From the NCBI GenBank assembly GCA_951812925.1, contig OX638371.1:117513124-117577123 (forward strand): 64,000 nt of DNA, read 5' to 3'. Numbering within the stretch: the stretch's first letter is position 1; each line of letters opens with the position of its first letter. Origin of the DNA: Calliopum simillimum (Eukaryota; Arthropoda; Insecta; Diptera; Lauxaniidae). Both the position numbers and the translations under genes were made by a program. Shown one piece after another: positions 10,762 through 21,460 of the stretch. The notes beneath the pieces are model-generated. The model did no database searches. It was not told where the DNA came from and saw only the letters and a list, made by a program, of their open reading frames with translations.

Positions 10762-11113
10762 ATGGCCTCTGGACTGGAAGGTTTTCTCAATTTATCATTC
10801 ATGTTTGAAGCTCAAGCACCCATTAATAAACATTATTTTAGGTTATATCAATCACACAGTTTCCATAATAACAGCCGATGGCCGTAATTTCATTGGAACG
10901 TTAAAGGGCTTTGACCAAACAATCAACGTAATCTTGGATGAGTCCCATGAAAGAGTTTTCTCTACCACAACAGGTATTGAGCAAATTGTGCTTGGATTGC
11001 ATATTATAAGAGGTGACAATATTGCAGTAATTGGACAGATAGATGAGACAATAGATTCCCGATTAGATTTCAGCAATATAAGGGGAGAGCCCTTGGGCCC
11101 AGTTGTTCATTAA
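10762..11113 (+). CDS. LSm8: U6 snRNA-associated Sm-like protein LSm8
   Basis: Spliced as join(10762..10780, 10842..11113), this gives 96 residues beginning MASGLEGYINHTVSIITADG. The short 61-bp intron has gt...ttttag borders; an unspliced reading would give a false longer N-terminus. The Sm1 motif is visible in ITADGRNFIGTLKGFDQTINVILDE and the Sm2 motif in LGLHIIRGDNIAVIG, and the length equals the family norm. LSm8 is the subunit that defines the nuclear LSm2-8 ring, which binds the 3' uridine tail of U6 snRNA for splicing. An AATAAA lies near 11246. PolD2 follows in convergent orientation about 1.2 kb away. Confidence 0.95.
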
Positions 11114-11317
11114 GCTATGGGACTAAACTAAAATAAGAAAAAAAAAAAAAGAAAACTACATACTTTACAATTTGTTTTCATGATGGATTCCGTGCTGGTT
11201 GGAGGCAACTAAATTTTGGTGACTGTCCAATTTTGCCTAATTCAAAATAAACATTTTGTCTTAAAACCCAATTTGATTAAACCAAACTTTTCTTATTAAA
11301 CTTATAATTCTATAATC

Positions 11318-12329
11318 GAGTCATGGTTTTCGAGATATGGCGAATTTTAAAAAATTTTAAAAAGACCACTAAAAAAAATAAAAAATTGCGCTTTAAGACA
11401 ACTGGTAGGTAAACCTGTTCCAAGTGTGTTTATTAAGAAAGAATATGTCATCAAAAAGTGTCGTCAAGACCTGATTTCGGAGATATAGCCATCGGAAGAT
11501 CTGAATATCTTCTATGAAAACCGCTATAAGTTGGGAACCATAACGCTTTATTTCATCTTTACTTTTGCTGTTGAAAATTGAGTAATTTTTCATTTATTCC
11601 TAAAATGTTTCGCGAAATGGATTTAGTTTTTGTGCAAAACTTTGGTTCTTGATTGGCCCTAAAAAAAAAACATCTCGCTCGTTTGCTGCAAAACCGTTAT
11701 TAGTCAAAAAATCAAAATTTCGAGAAAAACGCCTTTAAAGATTTGAATTTACAATTGCATCACAGAAATAAAAACAAAAATTGTATAGCAGTTATAATAA
11801 TAGCCATGTTCACGATCCGGTGCAAAAGGTCTTGCATCATAGCATTTGTAAATAGGTGTTGAAAAATTTTGCTATACAACAACAAAATATGTAGGATTGA
11901 ATTTGCATTTACATTTACATTTTCTATGCTCTCGTTCTCTTTGCTCATACGATTTTCTCAGAGAAATAAATTTTTTCGTAGCTCGCAATGTTTATACTTT
12001 TAATATTGCTCACAATCAAGTGGAAATTATTGCTATTTTGCTACTTTGCAAGTCTAAGCTCCGGATCGTGAACACTGCCAATGTAATCATTATATCTCTT
12101 TGATAAGAAACGTGTGAATTGACTTTGGGTAGAACTCTTACTCGTTGACAAGTCTTAAACTGACCCTCCTTCGAGTTATGATGCTCTTGTTGCAAAGTAA
12201 GGTTCTACGTGCGTCATTCAATTTCTGCGTACTTATCTCAAAATTTATTTTATTTTTATTTGACGGTGTTGCAACAAACGAGTGATAACGTATGTAAAAC
12301 ACAGGTTACATTTAATTCCAAAATCGCAT
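11318..12329. other. Spacer with dispersed repeat, no gene seen
   Basis: About 11318-11545 contains the dispersed 'gagtcatggttttcgagata / gagatatagccatcgg' repeat also seen at 2160-2360 and 31650-32610. The remainder up to PolD2 has no recognisable gene. The short ORFs lack codon character and domain similarity. Confidence 0.5.
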
Positions 12330-13631
12330 TTATTTAGAAATACAAAAAGAAATTTGATGACAATCTAATGTACTCAGATTTACCACTGCAACAGACTGCG
12401 TTTTTGAAAATGACGGTACACAAACAAGGCGAGTGCGCTGATTTAAAGAGCCAATGTACAGCTCTGTTTGAAACTCATCACAGTTCCCAGCAAAATAGAT
12501 ATGAGGACACTCTTGCATTATAAACGGATCACTATCTATATAGGGGTAACAAGATAGAGTATCAGGTGATGTTGGAGCAATATGACTCCATATTAATGTT
12601 GAGCGTAAAGCATCTAATGGGTGATCAATAAAAGTAGTTCGCAAAATATCTTTAACATTTTGCCCCGAACAGCCAACAACCAAAATATCCTTTAAATCAA
12701 AAGCATAAGGATTTGGAACACTTCTGAATGATGAATTTTTGCCTGCCTCTTGGAACATGCAACGATGAAATGGCTGCTGTGGTAGCATAAAGTTGGCGGG
12801 ATCATATTCACCTGGCATGATATCTATGGGTATGGAACGCGACCAGCTAGAAAGCCACGTATCTAAATTACGTACTGCATCCAATGTGCAACTTGGTTCA
12901 GCTGAACGTGCTTGCAATGAAGATACCTTCATTTCGGCAGAAGTACGCACCGAGTTTCCTGCAATAATCAAGCGCACCAGCTGGGAGCTAATATTACTTG
13001 AACCACCCATATTTCCACAAAGCCAATTTTGGAATAGATTTAGTGAATCAGCATAAAGATGCGATTCTACCTGACCAAGACCCGACGCCAAGACCAGGTA
13101 ACTTTGTTGCTCTAATGACATTTTGAATGGTTTTTGTGGTCCACTTTGGTAGTACAAAATATCTTCTACATCAAAACGCCCGTCTTCTTCGATACTTCCA
13201 AGTACTGCACAAACAACGCCCGTAGCCATTTTACGTATATCAACTTTACCGAAAAGGCGGACCCTCTGAAGTTCGTCTTCCATTATTAGCTTGTCATCAG
13301 GATCGGCGTAGTGCTGTCGCGGTGGTTGTGGTGCTAACTGATTCTCTTCGGAAATTTCACGCAAAATGCTAGGTTTATGCACTTGGTGTTTGAATATAGT
13401 GCCAATAATAATACAGTTTTCCTCCTCCTCACGCAGTTCACAAAGTTTTTTTATCGGATACTCATCCCCCCATTTTTCTAGAGCCTTTACCTTAATCAGC
13501 ATTCTCATTTCAGCTAAGCGAAAAGCGTAAAGATGTGAAAACTGCTTTTGGTAATCGCATCTACGCATACAAAACTTATGTGCCAAGTTTGTGTAATTGA
13601 TTTCTAAACGTAAATTTACATTTTCTACCAT
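12330..13631 (-). CDS. PolD2: DNA polymerase delta small subunit (p50)
   Basis: A single uninterrupted exon of 433 residues, close to the family length (human about 470). It begins MVENVNLRLEINYTNLAHKF. An OB-fold region covers about residues 45-150, with EEENCIIIGTIFKHQ. The inactive calcineurin-like phosphoesterase domain follows, marked by LVRLIIAGNSV, IDIMPGEYDPANFMLPQQPFH, VGCSGQNV and CPHIYFAGN. This B-subunit links the Pol delta catalytic subunit to accessory subunits in lagging-strand synthesis and repair. The stop codon TAA lies inside an AATAAA sequence, so the 3' UTR may be very short or use a later signal. The start was chosen as the first Met in frame with family-like sequence. 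Confidence 0.95.
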   Translation of the reverse strand: MVENVNLRLEINYTNLAHKFCMRRCDYQKQFSHLYAFRLAEMRMLIKVKALEKWGDEYPIKKLCELREEEENCIIIGTIFKHQVHKPSILREISEENQLAPQPPRQHYADPDDKLIMEDELQRVRLFGKVDIRKMATGVVCAVLGSIEEDGRFDVEDILYYQSGPQKPFKMSLEQQSYLVLASGLGQVESHLYADSLNLFQNWLCGNMGGSSNISSQLVRLIIAGNSVRTSAEMKVSSLQARSAEPSCTLDAVRNLDTWLSSWSRSIPIDIMPGEYDPANFMLPQQPFHRCMFQEAGKNSSFRSVPNPYAFDLKDILVVGCSGQNVKDILRTTFIDHPLDALRSTLIWSHIAPTSPDTLSCYPYIDSDPFIMQECPHIYFAGNCDEFQTELYIGSLNQRTRLVCVPSFSKTQSVAVVNLSTLDCHQISFCISK

Positions 13632-15197
13632 TTTTTAAACGATTTATATTATTATACTAAGAAAAAGAAATCTCACAATAAAAAATCGCGCGCCTTTCTT
13701 TTCCTAATATTTATCAATCGATACTATCGCACACTTATTGCTGATAGCATTGTACAATTATAGAGGTAGCGCCAAATTGTCAAAACGAACAAAGCGGAGA
13801 CAAAATTGGTAGCATGTTCTGTCAATAAGAGCAAAGCGGAGAACGAAATCAACCAATCAAATCGCCTAGAGACAAATGTCAAAATCAGAAAACTGTAAAA
13901 TTGTTCTTCATCATATATGCTACTCATTACGAGTAACATAGGTCCCTAATAACGGGAGCTGCCTTGACTGAAATTGATTTTTCTTTTTAACCTATAATTA
14001 GGTTATGTGCGATTCACGCGCCTTGGAAAAAACACGTGTAACGGGTCTAACTTAAAAACACTCGTGAACGATTACACCCGAGTGCCTGTACTCTGTCACG
14101 GACAAAACGAAAGTCCTGTAAAATTGTTGTTTTGCTAGTTAATTTTGACAGTACTTCGTACCAAAAAAGAAGAACGCTACCTTGTTAATTGTATTATAAT
14201 CTCTTTTGTGGAGAATTACAAGTTCTACAAATAATACGCATTAACGATAAATTAACCATTTAAGAAATATTCTCAAAAAACGGCAAAAAGTCGAAAAATT
14301 CGATTTTATTGAATATTTCGTAAACGGTTCCTTTTTTGTTAATGAAAATCAGTATTATTTGTAGAACCATTAATTCTCCATAATCGTTTGAGTCACGTTT
14401 TGATCAAAAAGCCTCATAAATGAAATGTAATCGAAATTGAAACAGGCCTTAAAAATTACTATAGTAGTATAAACGACATCACCCAGTTGCAAAAGCCAGC
14501 ATGCATGCTTTGCAGCATTCATGAATCATGCATACATTTCGTAGCAATACGGAAGATTTGAGGAAAAAAAAGTCTCAAACTTATTCAAATTACTTAAACT
14601 TGATTTTGAAACCAATTTTCATCTTAAAATCACATTTAGGAAAATATAATAGAAAATCAAATAATATAAAACTCCTTTTGATATTCTTTTGTACTCCTGG
14701 ATCATGTTTAAATTGAATTTTTATATGAAGTGAAGTGAAGTCAACATTTTTTATGTCACAAAAAATAAAAATAAATCGGTCAGACGCTAAAAGCAATTTG
14801 CACCACATCATCCATAATATCACTAGTGAAATGGATCGTCAGAGATTCGCTGAGAGAGTGCGTTATGCGCCTCCAATAGAATATGTAAGCATTGCATAAA
14901 TCACCTGGAGAATCATAAGATAATAAATGATATAGCGCTGATACATCTCAATAGTAGATCGGATTTCAAAGGTAAACTTCTATATTAGTCTAATAATTTT
15001 CGGAGAATGTAATATAATGTTAATCAATTTATTTTAAGAGCATATTAGAGCAAAATCAATATCAGAATAATTAAGAACTACAATAATTGTGCAACGAGTA
15101 TTTTGCTTCGGGTTACGGTCATACGGAAAATGGTAAGATTTTAACTTTTTTGGAATAAATATATTGTTAATTCTCTTGTGATATTTGAGATAGTTAT

Positions 15198-15420
15198 TTT
15201 AAAAGTGGCCCAAGGCCATTGAAGTGCAAAAGTAATGGCATATACAATATGTGCCATTATAATCTGTTTTTTGACCGATATCAAATTTAAACGTATTACC
15301 TTCAATTTTACACCATGAGGTAAACTTTCCGCGAAAGTTTCTTTTCTAACAAAATGGCAGCCAATTCACATTATGACATTACTTTTGCTCTCGAATGGAC
15401 TTAGGTCACTTTCAAAATAA
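15198..15420. mobile_element. MITE family C, diverged copy
   Basis: The ends gttattttaaaagtggccc and gtcactttcaaaataac are inverted. Interior blocks 'gcaaaagtaatg...tatgtgccat' and 'cattacttttgctc' match the cleaner copy at 15871-16138. There is no coding capacity. Confidence 0.6.
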
Positions 15421-15870
15421 CCGGCTCATTTAATTATTATTCTGAAGCCGTTTTTTTAAATTCCGCAATATTATTTATTGTATTTATTTCACAGTCTCTA
15501 CTCTGATTCCTAAAGTGTGCTGTAATGCCACATAAAGATTTCTCAGTATGTGAAGATATCTTTAAACGTGCAAATACATCTACTTATCACCAATATATCA
15601 TATTTGCTCCGCGGGTAAAGAGTTTCATGATTCTTGTTGAGAAGATTCTGGCGGTGCTGACATCATTTTTTTATTATAACAAAACAATGTCAATAATAAC
15701 TATTAATAAAAATATTTATAACGGCAATTCTTACCTAGTTTTTTAAACGTAAAATAGGGGTTCCATGAAACAATCCTTCAAAAGTATGAATGAATCATGT
15801 ATGGAAAATAAAACATGAAGAAGTTGTCTTTTAGCTACAGTGAATCATGTGTAGTAGGGTTGTCATGAAA

Positions 15871-16138
15871 CAATTGAGGAGTGGCCGTACCAAAGGGCCT
15901 AAGTACCTTAACGAGGCAAAAGTAATGTCATACATATTATGTGCCATAATAATGGGTTATTTGACCGGTATCATTTTTTCAACACAATGCCATCAATTCC
16001 AAATCATCAAGAAAATTTTTCGTGAAAATAGAAAACAATTTTAAACATTTGTAACAAAATGTCACTCGATTAATATTATGACACTACTTTTGCCTCGTAA
16101 TGGTACTTAGGCCCTTTGGTACGGCCACTCCTCAATTG
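15871..16138. mobile_element. MITE family C, clean copy
   Basis: A long perfect terminal inverted repeat starts gaggagtggccgtaccaaag and continues to aagtacc on both ends, flanked by CAATT on both sides, the probable target duplication. It interrupts family B copy 1 at its 'gaaacaatt' sequence; the intact site is seen at about 55097. Confidence 0.75.
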
Positions 16139-16533
16139 TTCGAAAGCATGACAGAATCATGGATAGTATAGAATAGAAAATATGATATATGTGTTCTAAA
16201 GCATGAGCAAATCATGAATAGAAAACATGATTCTAACATTCCAGATCATTTTTTGAGCATGCATGATTTCCTATGACATGCCTGTACAAAAAAGAAACGA
16301 ACGAGCATTTAGCACGGCATGCATGCCAAGCACCCCAAAGAGGCATGATTCATGCTTCTATCATGTTTATTTTTGCAACTGGGCACTGACACAATGTAAG
16401 AACAAATTATCGATAATTCGGCAACGCATTTGACAGCTGACACAAGTTAATTTTCATTTTCATCGTCTTTCTTCGTTCATTGCGAAAATAATTAGAATTC
16501 CGAAAAAATCTAAAAAATAAATTTATATACACA

Positions 16534-17474
16534 ATGCCTGGACGTGTAAAGACAAGAGAAACTAAAACTGGCGAAATAATAGCATACAGTGAAGCGGCTA
16601 TACGCAACAATATCTCTGCAGTGGAATACTGTCGAACTTCCATGGCCGCGATTTCTGGTTGTGCTGCTGGTAAGTAGTTTGGTATAATTTTATTTCACTT
16701 TAAGTGCCAGTTTGTTTATTTGCTTATAACCACTTTAAATGCAATAGATCTGAACAAATAATAGAAAGAGGTTTCAATTTATTCAAAATAGTATAGAAAA
16801 CTATTAGAAAAAGCAAAAAAAAAAAAAATAGGTTTTTGATTTTGTTAAGATAATATGTGTTTACATATACCGTACCTATCAAACATCCACCTGACAACAA
16901 CATGGAAGATTTAAGAGGGAAGTCTCTGTATCCCCATACAAAAAACTATTGAAATTCTCTAGCTCTCCATCTATAGATGCTATCATTATAAAACTTACAT
17001 GGGGACATGCTAAATCGCAAAGCAAAAATTGCAGGATTTTATGACCCGTAAAACTCGACGGTGCAAAGAACTCTCAATTGCTACCAACTGTAGAAACTGA
17101 CTTTCGTCAGAATTTTTATTCCGTATGCGTCTGTACTACACAAACATGAAATCACCTCCATACACTACACAAATCGTTTGCACAAATGTCCTCTGCTGCT
17201 ACTTATATTCTAATGTGCTAGAGCAATAGTAAATTTACACATTATTTAATTTCAATTTATTTCAGGCATACTTGGATTAAGTGGACTGTTGGGATTTTTA
17301 TTCTATTTTGTTGCTGTATTTGGACTGTGGTGTCTTGTGTTGCTTAAATCTGGAGCGCAGTGGAAAAAGTTCTTTATAAACAGGCAGAGCTTGTTAACCA
17401 ACGGCTTTATGGGTGGCTTATGTACCTATGTACTTTTCTGGACATTTCTTTATGGAATGGTGCATGTTTATTAG
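16534..17474 (+). CDS. EMC6: ER membrane protein complex subunit 6
   Basis: Spliced as join(16534..16669, 17266..17474), this gives 114 residues. The N-terminal tail is cytosolic-type; then come [24 protein letters not shown] and three hydrophobic segments (about 43-65, 70-80 and 92-112), ending in [15 protein letters not shown], the family signature. EMC6 (TMEM93) is a membrane subunit of the EMC, which inserts tail-anchored and multipass proteins into the ER. The intron is 596 bp. The second exon with its 3' flank is duplicated about 10 kb downstream (27488-27696), next to beta4GalT7, so two acceptor/terminal exons could serve one first exon. Confidence 0.93.
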
Positions 17475-17854
17475 ATGTATACAAATATTTAGTTCGAAAT
17501 TGCAACGGGTATTTAATGGATTTAGTATTTAATTTCTATAAAATAAATTCGTAGACAAATCATGTTTTTAAATTTTTATTACAAAAAATTATCTAGCTTT
17601 GCGTACATATGAAATTCATTTAAAGGACGTGGGCATGATTTGCTCCTGAGGGAGTTTTTCATAAAAAAAAAACAAATATATGAATGTCAACAGAATAAAT
17701 GTACATATGTACATAAATAATAATATACATATTTGATATATTGCGAGTGATGCTTTTTGTGTAAAAATACTACACAGTGCCGACGGGATGGTTCATTCTG
17801 TTATTCAACTATTTGTTTATTTTTTTCAATAACCTTGTGAATGGAAATTGGAGT
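17204..17854. repeat. Segmental duplication, copy 1 (EMC6 intron end, exon 2, 3' flank)
   Basis: About 650 bp starting at tatattctaatgtgctagag and ending at gtgaatggaaattggag recur at 27426-28077. The 209-bp coding part reads identically, while the noncoding flank shows several substitutions and small indels (e.g. gggagttt/gggatttt and tacatatgtacat versus tacatatatatgtacat). Confidence 0.85.
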
Positions 17855-17928
17855 GTAGCATCTTCAATATACTTTGTTATATACATACTTTGTTTTTATT
17901 TAGACTCAAATTATGTATTCAAAATAAT

Positions 17929-18120
17929 AGCTTTGTTCGCGTTCAAACAATTGTCAACTATTGTTAACAATTTTTTCCTTAAAAGCGTTTTTGTACACAA
18001 AAAATTTTGAAATGAGAGCGAAAAAAATATGGCTTCCCATTTCCCCTCCAAACAATTTTTAACAAATTTTAACAACAAAATTTCATGAGGCAAAAATTGT
18101 TCCAAGTGTCAAATAAATTA
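17929..18120. repeat. TIR-element fragment with aatagctttgttcgcgttc end
   Basis: The left end aatagctttgttcgcgttca, followed by ttgttaacaatttttt, is the inverse of 26757-26892. The two are probably copies of one small family related to the MITE at 2808-3217. The rest, to 18849, is AT-rich with no gene. Confidence 0.45.
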
Positions 18121-18849
18121 AATTAAAATAAATTGAATTTCAAAAATATTTCAAAAATCTGACAAAAAATTGGAAGACTTGAAATATTTTAAATTCTAAT
18201 GAATGGTTTTGGAACTTTAGTACAGCAATATTTAGCCAATTAAATTATCTTCCAAATGTTATGCATTTTGCTCGAATTGACCTTTAGGTTCACTGAAAAA
18301 ATAGGTTTTAATAAAACAAGAATTCTGGGCCGGCAGCAATTCTGTGTCTTAAGGGGAATAGCATAGGAAATTATAAAATAAATGCTATTTTTACAATACG
18401 GATTTATTTGTTATATCAGAGATTTTTTTTTATTTTAATATAAAACCAATGGGAAAAATAATGAAATTAACAAACTGGTGGTGTTTAGAAATAATTTAGA
18501 CACAACTTGAAAGTTTAAATTCTTTCTTATTAAAGACTTTGATTAAGAGTTTGTGCTTTTTGCTATGCATTTATATTTGGCGATGAGGTTGAACGGATTT
18601 AGGAATCGGTACTATTGTATCAGATCTAAAACTACTGACACAAAAATAACAATACACAAAAAATGCGGTGGCCCTTTTACTAATTCAGTATTATTATTTT
18701 ATATAGATTATCTTGCTTGGCCCGCTTCCATCTTTTACGTAAGCGCACATTTTTTTCGAAACTCCTTTGCCTCCATAAAAGAATTAATTTGAAATTTGCA
18801 CAAGCTTATATCAGAGGCATAAACTCTGGAGGTGCATGATCATATAATT

Positions 18850-21382
18850 TGTAACGATTGTTTTATTCCAGAGGCTGAAGTAGCGTCAGCGGTTGCCATG
18901 GTCAACTAAAAGACAATCAAACTTTTAGTGGTAAAATGATCGTTTATTGAATCTCTCTCAGAAATCGTCTTAAATATTATAGTTTTACAATTCAATTTTC
19001 TTAATACAATTCAATAATCTTAGCTTACAATAGTATTAAAATAATAATTACAATTTAAGTTCTTGGAAGGAATATAATACAAAGTGTCTCAATCTTAGAA
19101 TGGTTGTTTTGTAACTGCGGCTCCTTTTTAATTCGTGAGGGTCCCGCAGGATCAGCGGTTTGCTACCACGTGTCTCCCTTTGACTCTAATTCTCCGTAGG
19201 AATGAATCCGGGTGAAGTGTTATATGGAACACCTCCAATATCGAAGTCACACCTAAATGAGCACTATATGGAGTACTCGGTGCGGTCCACTACGACCTCT
19301 TGGCCACTTAAGGTGTCCAAAGGAAGATCGGGGCGAAATGCTATATGGAACACTGGGTGAATACTATATGGAGTATTCAGTGTGGTCCACTACGACCTTT
19401 TGGCCACTTAAGGTGTCCAAAGGAAGATCGGGGCGAAATGCTATATGAAGCACTTCAAATATCGAACTCACACTGGAGTGAATACTATATGGAGTATTCA
19501 GTGTGGTCCACTACGACCTTTTGGCCACTTAAGGTGTCCAAAGGAAGATCGGGGCGAAATGCTATATGGAGCACTTCAAATATCGAACTCACACTGGAGT
19601 GAATACTATATGGAGTATTCAGTGTGGTCCACTACGACCTTTTGGCCACTTAAGGTGTCCAAAGGAAGATCGGGGCGAAATGCTATATGGGGCACTTCAA
19701 ATATCGAACTCACACTGGAGTGAATACTATATGGAGTATTCAGTGTGGTCCACTACGACCTGTTGGCCACTTAAGGTGTCCAAAGGAAGATCGGGGCGAA
19801 ATGCTATATGGAGCACTTCAAATATCGAACTCGCACTGGAGTGAATACTATATGGAGTATTCAGTGTGGTCCACTACGACCTTTTGGCCACTTAAGGTGT
19901 CCAAAGGAAGATCGGGGCGAAATGCTATATGGAGCACTTCAAATATCGAACTCACACTGGAGTGAATACTATATGGAGTATTCAGTGTGGTCCACTACGA
20001 CTTTTTGGCCACTTAAGGTGTCCAAAGGAAGATCGGGGCGAAATGCTATATGGAGCACTTCAAATATCGAACTCACACTGGAGTGAATACTATATGGAGT
20101 ATTCAGTGTGGTCCACTACGACCTTTTGGCCACTTAAGGTGTCCAAAGGAAGATCGGGGCGAAATGCTATATGGAGCACTTCAAATATCGAACTCACACT
20201 GGAGTGAATACTATATGGAGTATTCAGTGTGGTCCACTACGACCTTTTGGCCACTTAAGGTGTCCAAAGGAAGATCGGGGCGAAATGCTATATGGAGCAC
20301 TTCAAATATCGAACTCACACTGGAGTGAATACTATATGGAGTATTCAGTGTGGTCCACTACGACCTTTTGGCCACTTAAGGTGTCCAAAGGAAGATCGGG
20401 GCGAAATGCTATATGGAGCACTTCAAATATCGAACTCACACTGGAGTGAATACTATATGGAGTATTCAGTGTGGTCCACTACGACCTTTTGGCCACTTAA
20501 GGTGTCCAAAGGAAGATCGGGGCGAAATGCTATATGGAGCACTTCAAATATCGAACTCACACTGGAGTGAATACTATATGGAGTATTCAGTGTGGTCCAC
20601 TACGACCTTTTGGCCACTTAAGGTGTCCAAAGGAAGATCGGGGCGAAATGCTATATGGAGCACTTCAAATATCGAACTCACACTGGAGTGAATACTATAT
20701 GGAGTATTCAGTGTGGTCCACTACGACCTTTTGGCCACTTAAGGTGTCCAAAGGAAGATCGGGGCGAAATGCTATATGGAGCACTTCAAATATCGAACTC
20801 ACACTGGAGTGAATACTATATGGAGTATTCAGTGTGGTCCACTACGACCTTTTGGCCACTTAAGGTGTCCAAAGGAAGATCGGGGCGAAATGCTATATGG
20901 AGCACTTCAAATATCGAACTCACACTGGAGTGAATACTATATGGAGTATTCAGTGTGGTCCACTACGACCCAATGATCACTTAAGGTGTTCGAGGGAAGT
21001 TCGGGTGAAACACTATAGAAGTATTTCTAATACCTTACAAATACGAGGCTTCTGCACTTTCCTTTAAGCTTTCGATGGTTAATAATCAATATTAATAAAT
21101 TAACACTGATGTTCACTCGACGAACGCTAGGCTGTGACTGCCTGTCGATTGCTCGACTGCTGCTGCTTTTATCGTCGCGGGTTCACGTATGTATGTGTGT
21201 ATGTGTGTTTGTACTGTATATTTTGTTGTTGGCTCTTTGAACATATGTTTGACGGCGTTAAAATTGTTTTGGTTTGTTTGTTTTAGTTTTAAATTTGGAT
21301 TCCCGTTAGAATTGGTTCCCTTTACAATTTTTTAAAGTTTTGTTACAAATAGAAAAGTTGTGACGTCACTTGGGACGTTACA
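18850..21382 (-). repeat. 3' LTR with 121-bp tandem array
   Basis: On the element strand it begins TGTAACGTCCC (21382) and ends CGTTACA (18850). A TATA-like ataaaag lies at about 21166-21172, and AATAAA at 18943-18948 close to the far end. If these are used, R would be about 2.2 kb and would contain the whole tandem array, which is unusual. Confidence 0.93.
19262..20975. repeat. Tandem array of about 15 units of 121 bp (left LTR)
   Basis: The phrase gagtattcagtgtggtccac recurs every 121 bp from 19371 to 20944 (14 positions), plus a diverged, shorter first unit near 19262. Units are nearly identical in the centre. Each contains the inverted repeat TGAATACT-atatgg-AGTATTCA and a second one, CTTTTGG...CCAAAG. 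Open frames overlapping across units arise because 121 is not a multiple of 3; they shift frame each unit and are not genes. Confidence 0.97.
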
Positions 21383-21395
21383 GTCCCCCCCTACT
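21383..21395 (-). other. Polypurine tract of the LTR element
   Basis: On the minus strand, agtagggggggac sits directly before the 3' LTR start TGTAACG. This is the expected position for the plus-strand primer in reverse transcription. Confidence 0.8.
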
Positions 21396-21460
21396 TTCAA
21401 AACGAGAGCTTTCTCGTTGAAAACAGTTCATTGATTTAAAAAAAATTTCCGCCGATTTTT

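Larger units (their letters stand above)
14482..16383. mobile_element. MITE family B, copy 1, opened by later insertions
   Basis: The ends are inverted: cccagttgcaaaa...ccagcatgcatgc on the left, and gcatgcatgcc...tttttgcaactggg on the right. An uninterrupted 342-bp copy at 54928-55269 shows what the element should look like, including 'caccccaaagaggcatgattcat'. Here about 1.5 kb of other DNA, including the two family C MITEs below, is inserted. No transposase is seen. Confidence 0.7.

Noticed and set aside
10751..10841. Longer LSm8 N-terminus from the unspliced frame (MELQWPLDWKVFSIYHS...)
   Set aside because: It reads through a 61-bp intron with proper borders. The spliced start MASGLEGYINHTV matches the family start and length.
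19262..20975. CRISPR-like array (regular repeats)
   Set aside because: Units are contiguous 121-bp repeats without unique spacers, inside retrotransposon LTRs of a eukaryote.
19257..20976. Fourteen overlapping open frames of 66-92 codons with the same translation (and again at 23564-25283)
   Set aside because: They arise from a 121-bp tandem repeat inside the LTRs. The unit is not a multiple of three, so each frame overlaps the next in a different phase; they lie antisense to the element and have no start context.
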